64,000 nt of DNA, from positions 62,001 to 126,000 of the forward strand of contig JAIWNI010000073.1 in assembly GCA_025331435.1 (NCBI GenBank). The letters are read 5' to 3'. Within the stretch, counting starts at the first letter, position 1; every line of letters begins with the position of its first letter. This DNA comes from Choanephora cucurbitarum (lineage: Eukaryota > Mucoromycota > Mucoromycetes > Mucorales > Choanephoraceae). Below are positions 1-10,342 of the stretch, one piece after another. Made by a program: the position numbers and the translations under genes. The notes below the pieces were generated by a model. It was not told the DNA's origin, ran no database searches, and worked only from the letters and a program-made list of their open reading frames with translations.

Positions 1-517
1 CCAAAACCTCTGTTCGGGAGAGAGGAGGAAGGTTGGTCAATTTCAAGTCGATGTATGTGGACTCAACATCGGAAGCTCTGCACGGGTACACTTTGGTCTT
101 ACTTTTACCAAAGAAGACCCCATTTGTTTCGAGGTCATTGTCGTCCTTTTCTTTGGCAATATATGCCTCTAAGTAGTGAAGTTGCTTGTCATTGATTACT
201 GAACAGGCGTGAACACCCGGGTGTTGCTTGCCGAGTTCCTGAATACACTGTAGGTCGCTGTACTGCTTGCCGATGCGAGAGATGTCAAGCAAGAAAGCAT
301 TCGGGCGTCTAGACGATCTATAGATCCGAGAGTGGATCTCTATTACTGGTGTGTCGCTGTCTGTGTGAGAGGCCTGTACATCGCTATGCATCAGTGACAC
401 CTTGTGCTTGGAGGTGAGCACTTGAGCATAGGTTTTCTTTTTTGGCTGTATAATTGGTGGCGAAGCCGGTTCAGACTCCGCTCTCCGAAAAAACTGTTGG
501 GAGTTGGGAAGAGCCAT
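1..517 (-). CDS. LINE ORF1 (gag-like), N-terminal part, runs off the window
   Basis: Reading the minus strand from the ATG at 517-515 gives 172 uninterrupted codons to position 1. The start (MALPNSQQFFRR) leads into a KKTYAQVL motif, a style common at the start of fungal LINE ORF1 proteins. Further on are a segment like the nucleic-acid-binding region (NAFLLDISRIGKQY) and, near the window edge, a TNLPPLSRTEVL stretch like the link into the second RRM-like or zinc-knuckle part. The family assignment rests on general resemblance; no zinc knuckle is in view. Unlike the ORF2 beside it, this part has no stop codon. Confidence 0.6.
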   Translation of the reverse strand, partial: MALPNSQQFFRRAESEPASPPIIQPKKKTYAQVLTSKHKVSLMHSDVQASHTDSDTPVIEIHSRIYRSSRRPNAFLLDISRIGKQYSDLQCIQELGKQHPGVHACSVINDKQLHYLEAYIAKEKDDNDLETNGVFFGKSKTKVYPCRASDVESTYIDLKLTNLPPLSRTEVL

Positions 518-570
518 GTGTAAAATGTAATTTCTGACTGTGGCTTGATCAGTACTATTCAAACTCCGGG

Positions 571-612
571 TACACAGGTTTTAGTACACAGGTTTTAGTA
601 CACAGGTTTTAT
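571..612. repeat. Three tandem copies of a 14-bp unit at the LINE junction
   Basis: The unit TACACAGGTTTTAG occurs at 571-584, 585-598 and 599-612 (the last copy differs at its final base). It lies between the ORF1 start region and the first recognisable ORF2 codons. Confidence 0.9.
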
Positions 613-3600
613 CTGCCCTCGAAGTAGATCAAGAACTTGAAATTGATGTAGACATTGGGCCAGGTTCATGGCAATTTAATCCTGTATTATTGCAAGATAA
701 GCAATTCTGTTGTCTTTTAGACCAGAGCGTCACAACTTTCTTTGCTGAATTGGATCTAACACTACTGGACGTTGCGCCAAGAGATCCTCTTCTAGAGCTC
801 AGAACTACCTCAGCACCTCCCCTCCTTGAGAGAGACTTGGTCAAGATACGCCGCCGACAAGAAACTTGGGAATGCCTGAAACGGCTGCTTCGGCTGACAG
901 CTCAGTCGTTTAGCAGACATTCTTCAGCCCGTGCTAAAGTGAGTTTGTCTCGCTTACAACAGCTTTTGCTACAGCTAATCAATGGGGCTGACGATTTGGC
1001 CAGAGGGACTACACGGACCCAGCTTGCACTTTTGGATGCCCAAATTGAACAACTCCTGGAGACCCAAACAGCGCAATACCGTCTTCATACTGCTACCAGG
1101 TGGCATGAAGCGGGTGAACGCAATAACAAATAATTTTTCGGCACGTTGAAAGCTCGGCAAAATGCACAGACAATTTATGGGCTCACAAACTCTAGTACAG
1201 GAGAGTTGAGACAGGACATTGATGGCATGCTACAAGAAGCGGCCTCTTTCTATACTGCCTTATATAGCCCGGATCCGATTGATCAACTGGCAGTTGACTC
1301 TCTATTGAGTTCTATACCACCAGAAGTTGGTTTGACAGATGAAGATCAGGAGTCCCTTGTGTATCCTCCCACTATGGATGGATTGCATGACCTGCTCAAG
1401 CATGTGCCATTAGGCAAAATCCCAGGGCTAGATGGGTTGCCTTTCGAGCTTTATCGATATCTGATAGGTCGCCATGAACACGTTCTCCATTTGTTACTTT
1501 CTGTCTTGCAGGACGCTCTTACGGGCTCTCTCCCTTCATCTTGGCAGTTTACCAGAATGGTTTTGTTGTACAAAAAAGGGGATCCAACGACTTTGAAGAA
1601 CTGGCGTCCGCTCTCCCTAATCAATGCCGATGCTAAGCTTTTCACCAAACTCTTGGCTAACCGACTCAATTTGGTCCTGCCGGAGTTGATTAACCCTTTC
1701 CAGACGGGCTTCCTACCTAACCGCCTTATTTCATATAATGGCTGGATTAATCATACCATGATGTCAACTCTACGGGCTTCGGGTTCTACAGAGGTCCAAG
1801 TGGCAGTACTATTGGATGCGGAAAAGGCATACGATCGGGTTCACCCTGAGTATCTCAGACAGGTATTGACTCGATTTGGCATACCATCAGACCTAGTCCA
1901 TTGCTTGTCAACCCTCTTCTTCACCACTAAGATTCGTATCTCTATCAATGGATGGATGGGCTCACCTGTTCTTCAGAGCTGAGGCCTTAGGCAAGGCGAT
2001 CCTTTATCACCTTTGCTTTTCAACCTAGCGTATGAACCACTCCTTCGCTCTCTACTGGCTAACCCTGCGCTCAAAGGCATTGCAGTGCCTTCCATCTCTA
2101 CTGCTCGCCGCCTCCTGGCGTCTCCTTTGGATTCGTCTCGTCGTTCTGTATCTGCTCCGCCTATCAAACTCTTAGCATACGCTGATGATTTGGAGGTGTT
2201 TTTGACGTCACCTGTTGAGTGGCCTATTCTTTTGGATACTTTGGCAGTATACTCGCGTGCTTCGAATGCCAAAACAAACATTAGCCAGACAACCATTGTG
2301 TCACTGAGTGGTGCAAGTTCTGCAGATTGGTTGGACATTTGTGTTTCCAATGGGATTGAATGGCATGATGCTACTTCTCCTTCGGCGGTCACCTTGTTGG
2401 GATACCCACTATATTCCAGTACATCTCAGTTAGAGTCCTTTTTAGAGGCTCTCCGCATCAATCTACTCGCAGTCTCCGAACACATCCAAGCTCGCCACCT
2501 TTCGGTTTGTGGACTTTCTGTGGTCATTAACGCTTTGCTTCTGAGTCGTCTGTGGCACTTGATGCGAGTGATTGTCCTGCCTGAGCCTTGGTTGAATAAG
2601 CTTCGCACAATAATTCGCAACCTAGCATTACCTTTTTGGCCTAAGCCCAGTTGGAAAGCAATATGCAGATCGAGAAAACAAGGTGGATTAGGTAGCATCG
2701 ACTCACAGGATCAAGCTTAGACCCTTCATTTGATATACCCTAAGCGCCTTGGCGAGGATCCTCTACCAACTGACTTTTTGACACCATGGTTGCTGCACTA
2801 CTTTCGAATCAACACCGGCCATATCTCCTTCCTGCCGATTTTGATGGCTCCTGGTTTGTTTCGTTCCGCTTTTCGAGTTATTCCTCCTGTCTATCATCTA
2901 CTACGGTTGATTGCCCGCCTTCCTCCTGTGGAGATGGGTGACTCTTGGACTCTGGAGTGGCTGCTCGATCTCACGTTACGGGTTTTGCTTCTGAATCCAA
3001 CAGATACTTCTTCGCCTCCACCGAAGGTGCCCGCTCATTATCTGCTCAAGGATGTGTTATGCTACGACGCTAGTGGCCCATCATTACTTGCTAGTCGAGC
3101 TTACGTTAGGCCATCGCGCCCGCTTCTCTTGCGTCTCTTTTATGGATTGTTCTTGACTGATCAGGAGAGTGCTTCTACTTGGAGGCTTCATCCCCTCATC
3201 ATTCGTTTCTGCCGCTTTGTTGCACCTAGCCCGGTAGTACCGGTACCCAGCTCTTACCCTTTGGTCTCCTCCTACCTTCCCACATTCAGTGATTGGACTA
3301 TACTGGACGGTCGTAGGGGCCCCGCTATTGTCATTGAAGCCTCGTTGAAAGCCATTCGCCGGTTGTGGACAGAAAAACAGGACCCAGTACGGGTATCTGT
3401 CCCTTTTATGATACCTCCTCCTCTGAGACTACCTGCTTTTCGCTGGAAATTGTTCTGGACCCTCTGCCTACCCCAGAAAGCTTTCAATCCATGATGGCGT
3501 CTGCTCCATGGTAGCATTGGAACTGCGGCCAAGCTGTATGCTTGGAAAGTAACTTCTGTCTCTTCTTCTTTGTGTCGCTTTTGTGTTGTCTCTGCTGAGG

Positions 3601-3866
3601 ATCTTAGCCACTTTTGTGTTGACTGCCCTTTCAAATGGGATTATTGGCAACAGCTTCTGGTTCTCTCGGGCTTAGAAGGGCAATTTCCATCCCCAACCTC
3701 GCTGTGGGTTGGTTTATGTTCATTAGCTGACGAGCAGGGGGCACCCCTTCCCTTTCAGACCCTGTTAGCGATGGGAGCTGGTCTTGGGGCTCTCTGGAGA
3801 TACCATTATGTCTGCGTCTTTGACCATGAGTTCTGGCAAACGACGAAGGCTCTGGAATTTTCTTAG
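612..3866 (+). pseudogene. LINE ORF2 (reverse transcriptase), 5'-truncated, four nonsense codons
   Basis: One reading frame runs from 612 to 3866 with no frameshift but in-frame stops at 1131-1133 (TAA), 1980-1982 (TGA), 2718-2720 (TAG) and 3492-3494 (TGA). The sequence starts in the linker after the endonuclease domain (GPGSWQFNPVLLQD). It continues into reverse transcriptase: a block resembling FQTGFLPNRLI near 1700, LRQGDPLSPLLF just after 1982, and the catalytic YADD at 2178-2189. The C-terminus has a CCHC-type zinc motif (CRFC...HFCVDC) near 3570-3630. The endonuclease domain is missing. All stops can be reached from sense codons by C-to-T or G-to-A changes. A dead copy. Confidence 0.9.
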
Positions 3867-3947
3867 CGGATTATACTATGATATGTAAATAATTTCTTTA
3901 CTCTTCACAGTTTTAATAAAGTTCACACTTAATACAAAAAAAAAGAA

Positions 3948-4723
3948 ATTGAAACTGATGAAAGCTATAATTGTGCAGGCTGATTTTCGAGGAGAAGCAT
4001 GATGCATGGTGTGATAGTATCAGAATCGACAGTGCCAATTCAGTCAAAGTCATGTAATTTAGTGCTGACATCGACAATACTATGAGAATAGTATTTTTTG
4101 AAATAATAAACAAGGAGGGCTTCTTTCCAATAAATTTATTTTTATATCTAAGAGTTAAAAGACAAAGTATCAATAAAGCTATACTGGTCAATCAGGACTC
4201 AGTCTTTCACAACTACAGCGTGGAAACGTATCAACACTTTTCTTCTCAAAAATGGAGAGCTTTGCTGATTTTTGCCCCTTTCGTAGGGGGTTAAAAAAAA
4301 GTATAAAATATTTTGTAAGGCACATAAAATGTAAATGCCTTAGAACTTCATACTCCTGTCTCTCTGAAACCAGCTATCATGCTGTTGATAGTAGCAAAAT
4401 AGCTGGTTTTAATATGAAATGAGTATGCAAAACTTCACTTCCTTTGCCCAAAAAAGGAGCGAACGAAATGACAAGTGATCTGCAAAACTCTCTAATGTGT
4501 CATATTTTTCCTTAAAGTGAAACATCTTAAATTTTAGATGTGCGCCATTCCTTTTTTTATGAAACGCCAAATTCAATAGGTCTGACTGTATGTGGAAAAA
4601 GAGTAAAAGTGTCTTCTTTCACTTTTCTTTCAATTTTCTTACAATCTTCTTACAATCTTCTTACAATCTTCTTACAATCTTCTTACAATCGAACCACAAT
4701 CTTTCACTTTTCTATTTGGCATC
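3948..4723. other. Spacer between LINE tail and next gene
   Basis: No convincing gene. AT-rich, with several short ORFs. A small imperfect inverted repeat lies at about 4345-4435 (AACCAGCTAT paired with ATAGCTGGTT, flanked by CATACTC and GAGTATG). An 11-bp tandem repeat sits at 4636-4690. Confidence 0.5.
4636..4690. repeat. Five perfect tandem copies of an 11-bp unit
   Basis: TTCTTACAATC is repeated at 4636, 4647, 4658, 4669 and 4680. The array lies 33 bp before the ATG at 4724, in the presumed promoter or leader of the following gene. Confidence 0.95.
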
Positions 4724-4786
4724 ATGTCTAACTGTAAGGCCACTCTACCACTCGAGTTAAAACAAGTTATCTAACAAATAACCTTA

Positions 4787-6656
4787 GTGAGAGAGCACCA
4801 GAAGCAATTCATAATAAATGAAGATGAGCCCTTCCTTACCGCGTTTGTTTGCCAACATGCTAAGGAGCTAAGGCAAATAGTTACTGAAGTAAAACAACTT
4901 CAAATAACATTGGTAAACAGGCACATAGACCTGATTGCTATGTGTCGTCCAGATCTAGAGTCAGAAGATTTTGTTACCTTGGATCTAAACTTTCTAAGAA
5001 GTGTGTTGAAGAAGAGAAAAAGAGATGACGACCCCGATCTTGCTCCTACTCCTGCTATTGATACTGCTGCTCCTGCTCCTGCTATTGATGCTGCTGCTCC
5101 TTCTCCTGCTCCTGCTATTGATGTTGCTGCTCCTGCTATTGATGTTGCTGCTCCTTCTCCTGCTCTTGCTATTGACACCGCCAACACTGCTTCTACTCCT
5201 GCTATTGATAATGCCAGCACTGCTCCTACTACCAATACTTCCAATATTAGTGCTGCTAATGCTGCTTTTGTTCGTGTTTTGGACTCAGAATCATCGCGAT
5301 CTTCCGGTGATAACGTAAGCAAGAGTTTCATGTATATATCTAATTGTTACACATAATGCTAATACGCGTTTAGTTTATTATTAATAACCACAATGTGTCT
5401 GCAGAATTGAAAGCAGCTAGAATAAATGCGCTTGCTTTGAAAGCAGCCAACAAAAATCTGAATGCAGCACAACTCCTGTAAGCTTTTACAGCCTAACAAA
5501 CTGCAATCAGACACTGATATTCTCTCAATAGCTCCTTGAATCATATCTACTACATCAGTAGCAGAAGGGTCAAGTCTTTGACCAAGTTCACAAGCCTACG
5601 CACCCATAAATCACTGCTCGCATTTCTTAAGACTGACTTGCCAAAGGTACCAACGGCTGTTGGCGATCTGTCAAAACGTCTAGATGAAGTAAGCTTGCTT
5701 TGTCATAGCAAATAAAAAAAGAAAAGAGATGCTTATAATTTTCATTTAGGTTGCTCTTGCGTTTGATGAAGACGGTCAAGACTGCCTCGGTTTGCTTGAA
5801 GACGAGATCTTCAACGCTATTGCTCAAGCCAAGACCAACAAGCAGCAAGAAGTGTTGCATTATGCAAGAATATTGTTCAACCTGTACGTTTGTTACTTTA
5901 TGCGCTATCAAAAATACATTTCTCACGTCTTAATTTCTAGCTTGCCATCAGTTGGCCAATGGTCAAAAACTGAGTTGGGGGAAACCTCGTTTATTGACGC
6001 CAAATTCAACGCGTTAGCTCTGGGTCTTTTTGGAAGACTTGATGCAAGCCTTTATAATTGTACGAGGTAATATCTCAATACATTATCACTTTAAAAAGTA
6101 TCGCCAACTAATTTGTTTTACTCCAAAGGCAAGACAAGGCAATGCAGAAGTCAGTCCAGAAGCCAGACTTTTGTTTGTCTATCAACACGTCTTCTGGTGA
6201 ATGTCTTGAAATATACCAGATGGAAGCAAAGACACCCAATGCCAACAAAGGCAATGTTGACTTCTTAAAACTTGCCAACAACATGAAAGCGATGGTCGAC
6301 GAGATGGTGTCAAGAGGTTGCCCTGTGGAGGATGCTAAATCCTTCGGTACATTGCTTCATGGTGATACTGCCATCTATTATCAGATGCAGTTGATCCATG
6401 ATGGCATGTACATTATGAAGGAGGTAGGCCTCATAAGCCTTCCACAAGCAGCTAGTGGATTCGGCTTGATGGTACAGAACATACAGTGTCTGCTGTACAT
6501 TAAAGTAAGTGAAAATAAATCGGGATAGGTTTTTTTAGATATACTAAATTGTACTAGGAATCCACTACTGCTATGGAATCAGCAGTGGAGGCTTTGAAGC
6601 CTGAAAAAGCCCAGCACCCTTACCAAAGAAGATCAAGCTGGGAAGTTGAAGAATGA
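4787..6656 (+). CDS. Lineage-specific protein with PD-(D/E)XK-like motif; start uncertain
   Basis: Seven exons keep one frame through clean GT-AG introns: 4787-5314, 5374-5477, 5532-5688, 5750-5883, 5941-6066, 6129-6504, 6558-6656. The first intron has a textbook TGCTAATAC branch site. An ATG at 4724 is in frame, but TAA at 4772-4774 interrupts it. The first usable in-frame ATG is 4940, giving about 456 residues, although codons from 4787 also look like protein. Exon 1 has a basic KKRKRDDD patch, then low-complexity A/P/AID repeats. Exon 6 has PDF, about 17 residues, then MEAK, the spacing of a PD-(D/E)XK nuclease fold. I do not recognise the family. The nuclease link is inference and the N-terminus may be broken. 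Confidence 0.6.
5040..5225. repeat. Degenerate coding repeat (PAID/AAPAPAID)
   Basis: Imperfect tandem units of 12-27 bp built on CCTGCTATTGATNNTGCTGCT encode alternating A, P and AID residues within exon 1 of the preceding gene. The other frames here read as poly-Leu or poly-Ala, so overlapping ORFs in this stretch are artefacts. Confidence 0.8.
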
Positions 6657-7500
6657 CTTCCTTCGCCTCTGTCTTTGCCTTTGCCTTTTTTTTTTTTAGT
6701 TTAATATTTATAAATATACCTTCTGTTCTGTTCTTTTTAATTGTATAAGAATTCCCTTAGTTTTGTCTGTTCCGTCTTTTTTTCAAATTTCTTTTATCGT
6801 GAAATATACTTGATGTTCAATAGCCAACAGCTGCTGAAATTACCCAGACAAGAGAATTTATAGTCTTTCAAAAGAAAAGTATTTACATACTTTCGTCAAA
6901 AAGTAACACTTTTTTATTTCTTAAGCGTCTTACAGAAGTTTTCGTCATGAGCAATAAGTTGTCAATTCAAATAGGCCAACAATTCAAATAGAGAATACTA
7001 CTGGCTTTATTGTAGCGTGCTAAATAAAACTCTTTTGCAATAAACCATCTTCATCGTTATGATATATGTTTATATAGACGCCTTTGAGTAGTGCACTAAA
7101 GATAGATTGAGACAAAATAGGAAGTAGTGATAGTGTTTGTACAGTTTTTATTGCGAGAGCCCAAGATAATTTTCCGTAAATACTTCTGCAACAACTATCT
7201 ATATGCTTTCCTTTAGAAGGCTTGGTCTAGTTATTTGTGTTAACTTAAAGCATTTCATCATCAGTCTTAAAAACCTTTTTCATATGATAATACTATCGAT
7301 CTTTAGTCTGATCCTCTTGTTTTGATGAATCCTATTGACTTTGATACTAAAGAGTGTATTATCAAAGAATCTTCATGTTGTTATGTTCAGATTGATACAT
7401 TTGGTTACGGTTAAGATGCAAATGTGCTCAGGTTGCCGCAAGCAGTGAGCGCTAATAAGAGCATATATTTCTATAATTCTAGAACAAAAGAGCTATCATA
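6657..7500. other. Spacer with no recognised gene
   Basis: AT-rich downstream region. T-rich tracts near 6690 and 6770 may carry the 3' end of the preceding gene. CAATTCAAATAG occurs twice near 6965-6990. Nothing else supported. Confidence 0.5.
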
Positions 7501-8016
7501 ATGGAAACGCGAAGAAATGAGGGCATACATCAGAATATGTAAGAATTAAGCCTCCTGTCAGGTAGGGGAACCAGGTTTTACTAGTATTCTACCGCTGGCA
7601 TTATGGTTCACCAGTTTTTACTACTGACCATAACGGAGACGCAGAGACATGTATAAGATGTAAGAAATAAGCTTCTTGTCAGGTAGGGGAACCAGGTTTT
7701 ACTAGTATTCTACCGCTGGCATTATGGTTCACCAGTTTTTACTACTGACCATAACGGAGACGCGAAGAGATGAGGGCATACATCAGAATATGTAAGAATT
7801 AAGCCTCCTGTCAGGTAGGGGAACCAGGTTTTACTAGTATTCTACCGCTGGCATTATGGTTCACCAGTTTTTACTACTGACCATAACGGAGACGCAGAGA
7901 CATGTATAAGATGTAAGAAATAAGCTTCTTGTCAGGTAGGGGAACCAGGTTTTACTAGTATTCTACCGCTGGCATTATGGTTCACCAGTTTTTACTACTG
8001 ACCATAACGGAGACGA
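7501..8016. repeat. Higher-order tandem repeat: four ~85-bp cores in two 253-bp repeats
   Basis: Four almost identical cores begin (GTCAGGTAGGGG) at 7557, 7678, 7810 and 7931, with spacings of 121, 132 and 121 bp. Two spacer types alternate, so the true period is 253 bp. Each core can form two short hairpins. In copy 1 these are GGTAG (7561) with CTACC (7589), and TTATGGT (7601) with ACCATAA (7627). Both loops carry the related motif ACCAG(G/T)TTTTACTA. No ORF spans the array. Confidence 0.9.
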
Positions 8017-8103
8017 GAAGAAGATATATGCATCTGCGGACAAAGTACATGGACTAAGAATCACAAAAGCAAAAGTTAGTCAAGGAAGTTAGTAGACTAA
8101 AAT

Positions 8104-8466
8104 AAGTCAAACACTACATCCACTCCAATGTCCACTGCCTACAGACACCCCACTTTCTTTGTGCACTGTAGTTTGCCCATTGCCGAAGAGCATCCCACTT
8201 TTTTTACTCAGGCACATAAGATCCTGATAGAAAAAAAAATGCTTCATAGATGTCAAATCTTCTTTAATCTTCTAAAGATGAGTCTATACAATATAGTACA
8301 GAATCGATATATGAAAAATGAGGGGGGAGGGGAGACAGAAGGATTATTAACATAGCTATGAAAAAAAAAAAATGGGGTGCTCTTAGGCAATGGGCAAACT
8401 ACAGTGCACAAAGAAAGTGGGGTGTCTGTAGGCAGTGGACATTGGAGTGGATGTAGTGTTTGACTT
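8104..8466. mobile_element. Fold-back MITE with ~98-bp terminal inverted repeats, TA flanks
   Basis: The left arm (8104-8201, beginning AAGTCAAACACTACATCC) is the reverse complement of the right arm (8369-8466) with only about three or four mismatches, near the inner ends. A TA dinucleotide overlaps each end (8103-8104 and 8466-8467). The 167-bp centre has no convincing coding sequence. Long arms, TA flanks and no transposase suggest a non-autonomous element moved by a Tc1/mariner-type enzyme, but the superfamily is inferred. Confidence 0.85.
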
Positions 8467-9177
8467 AATTGTGTGTATCGCTTGATGCGAATTATATGAC
8501 TCCTTGATTTTTGAAGCGCAATTAGTTCTCCTCTAATGATTGCAGATGGATAGGCTACTCTATTTCAACTATTGTTGACGGTTAAGACATGCCTTAGAAA
8601 ACCTAATGCTTTCAGATGATATCACAACATGCAGAGAGTCTAATCAGATGTCGCTTTTGACATAGCGATATGAATATCTAAGGGCGCAAACACAGCAGTC
8701 CTTGTGATCTTTCTGCAGAACGAAATGACTTTTTATTATGCAGTTATGAATCTAACATAGTTAAGTCAGTAAACACTTTAGCGACATGTTACATAGATAG
8801 CCTTACTACTACTTCAATGTTATTACATAACGCATCGTTAAGCTAAAGTTAGCAAGAGGCGTAATTGGCTTGAGTCCAAAATGTAATGTGCGTTTTTGAT
8901 ATGGCCCCACTAAGCACAGCAACTGCCCCCCCCCCTCAATTTTCTAAAATAAAGATTCAGGTACACATGTTGCTTTTTCACTTTCCTTTCAAAAAAAGCA
9001 TAAATTTCGATCAAAAGTTATCAACATGTTCAGTGATTCAAAGAGCGGGTAAGCTCCTTAAATGGCATTGGATAGCGTGCAAGTATCTCAGTTTATGCTT
9101 CAATCAGCTTGTCTTCCATTTCAGAATACCGAAGTCTAATTGAGAGATAACTTCCTTGCCAGCTCATATATCAAAAC
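8467..9177. other. Spacer, no gene seen
   Basis: AT-rich with a C homopolymer near 8927-8936. Short ORFs here show no recognisable domain. Confidence 0.4.
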
Positions 9178-9613
9178 TCAAGCAGAAAATAAAAACAGTT
9201 GTTGAAACTCAAATGTGCTCAGATCACCACACTCCATGAAGTGCTTGTCTTTGAAAGCTGTTATCGCTTCTGTTATTTTCATATCGGCTACCTCATTCTG
9301 TTGCTGCTTTAATAATGGTGCGTTGATAGTTTGCTTCATTGCCCTGATCAATAAACTCGCTACTAAAGGCTTTCTTTTTTCCTGTGTCCTTATTTTCCAG
9401 GTGTCTAAGAGAAGTTGGGAGTTTAAGTGCTTTGATGACATGCTATTTTGCTTCAGCATCTTTTTGCTTCGCTTGGTACCACGTATAGATGGCAAGTCAT
9501 TTAGCTGCTTCCTTTGTCTCTTCCAGAGACCTCTGGCCTCTTTAATTGGTGTTAATTCATCGCTAACTACACAAAGTCGTCCGTAAAGTTCAGTGACTGC
9601 TCCACCATGTGTT
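9178..9613 (-). pseudogene. Unrecognised coding-like fragment, interrupted upstream
   Basis: The minus strand reads about 140 codons rich in K, Q and E (ELYGRLCVVSDEL... near 9580, ending in FQQLFLFSA) without an ATG at its upstream end, where a TGA closes the frame. The composition is protein-like and unlike the surrounding spacer. A second K/E-rich minus-strand stretch lies at 10112-10342, with a LINE fragment between them. Both could be halves of one interrupted gene, but this is speculative. Confidence 0.25.
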
Positions 9614-9763
9614 CAAGAAATTTCTAAACCTTTGTAAATGGTTTGAACTACCTAAACGGTGATCATTGTAAAATTAATTTTTACTCAAAATCAACAAATA
9701 AGTACACATAGCTGACAGGTGGAGCATGGATTGAACTTATAATACAAGTGAAAGGAAGATTTG

Positions 9764-10093
9764 TTAACCCGAAAGAGTCAGATAAGGGTGCAGATTGTCA
9801 AGGTTAGATGAGGGAGAGAGGTGAGAGCGAACTACTAATGAAATAACTCGGTCGAAGAGAGACCGTGGATTGAAAGGAATGGTGTCAAAATAGAGACGCC
9901 AGTAGGCGCACCAGATTACCCAGTGGGTAGTGAATACAGCAATGAGCAGCTGCCAAGCGGAGGAGGCTAGAGAAGGGAGCAAAGACCTGAGTTCCAGAAC
10001 GTGGACAGTGTCCTTGGGGAAGAGATAGATGTGGGAAAAGTTGGCCATCATTATATCAACCCAAACACTCCACTGAGCGATTTGTTGATATCC
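9764..10093 (-). pseudogene. LINE ORF2 C-terminal fragment
   Basis: The minus-strand frame (GYQQIAQWSVWVDIMM... then THWVIWCAYWRLYFDTIPFN) resembles the segment after the zinc motif at the C-terminus of fungal LINE ORF2, where an (A/T)HW..W...W..FD.(V/I)PF pattern is usual. It ends at a stop at 9764-9766. Upstream a TAA blocks the frame, so only about 110 codons remain. It is in opposite orientation to the LINE at 1-3946 and diverged from it. Confidence 0.55.
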
Positions 10094-10111
10094 TCCTTAA
10101 CTGCACAGTTT

Positions 10112-10342
10112 TTATTTCGGTATTTTCAAGGCCTCTTTTGTATCTTTTAAAACCGTCTTGGATTTGTTTTGCACTGCTTGTTTCCAGAGAGGCAAGGGTC
10201 TCCACTGGTAATTCTCTTTCTTCTCGGGTCTGTTGGCTAATAGTTCGCTGTTCTTCTCTAAATATTTGTAAGAGTTGAAATACTTCTTGTTCTGTGTATA
10301 AGCGTTGTTCATCTCTGTTGTTATCGGTTGTAATCTTCCCAC
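10112..10342 (-). pseudogene. Unrecognised K/E-rich ORF fragment
   Basis: A 76-codon minus-strand ORF (MGRLQPITTEMNNAYT... to EALKIPK). The frame stays open upstream of the ATG for some codons. No domain recognised. See the fragment at 9178-9613. Confidence 0.2.

Larger units (their letters stand above)
1..3946. mobile_element. Rearranged non-LTR (LINE) retrotransposon, open at the left edge
   Basis: A gag-like ORF1 fragment runs leftward from 517. An ORF2 fragment runs rightward from about 612 to 3866. An AATAAA-containing tail and a short A-run follow at about 3916-3946. The 3' A-run and ORF2 orientation define the right end. The two ORFs are head to head, with a 14-bp triplicate between them. 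This fits a 5' inversion (twin priming) of one insertion, or two separate insertions. The left part lies outside the window, so target-site duplications cannot be read. Confidence 0.8.

Noticed and set aside
5025..5318. Overlapping poly-Leu (plus) and Ala-rich (minus) ORFs
   Set aside because: Other frames of a degenerate triplet-rich repeat inside the orphan gene.
9215..9586. Plus-strand Cys/Phe-rich ORF
   Set aside because: Antisense of the K/Q-rich minus-strand fragment; composition not protein-like.
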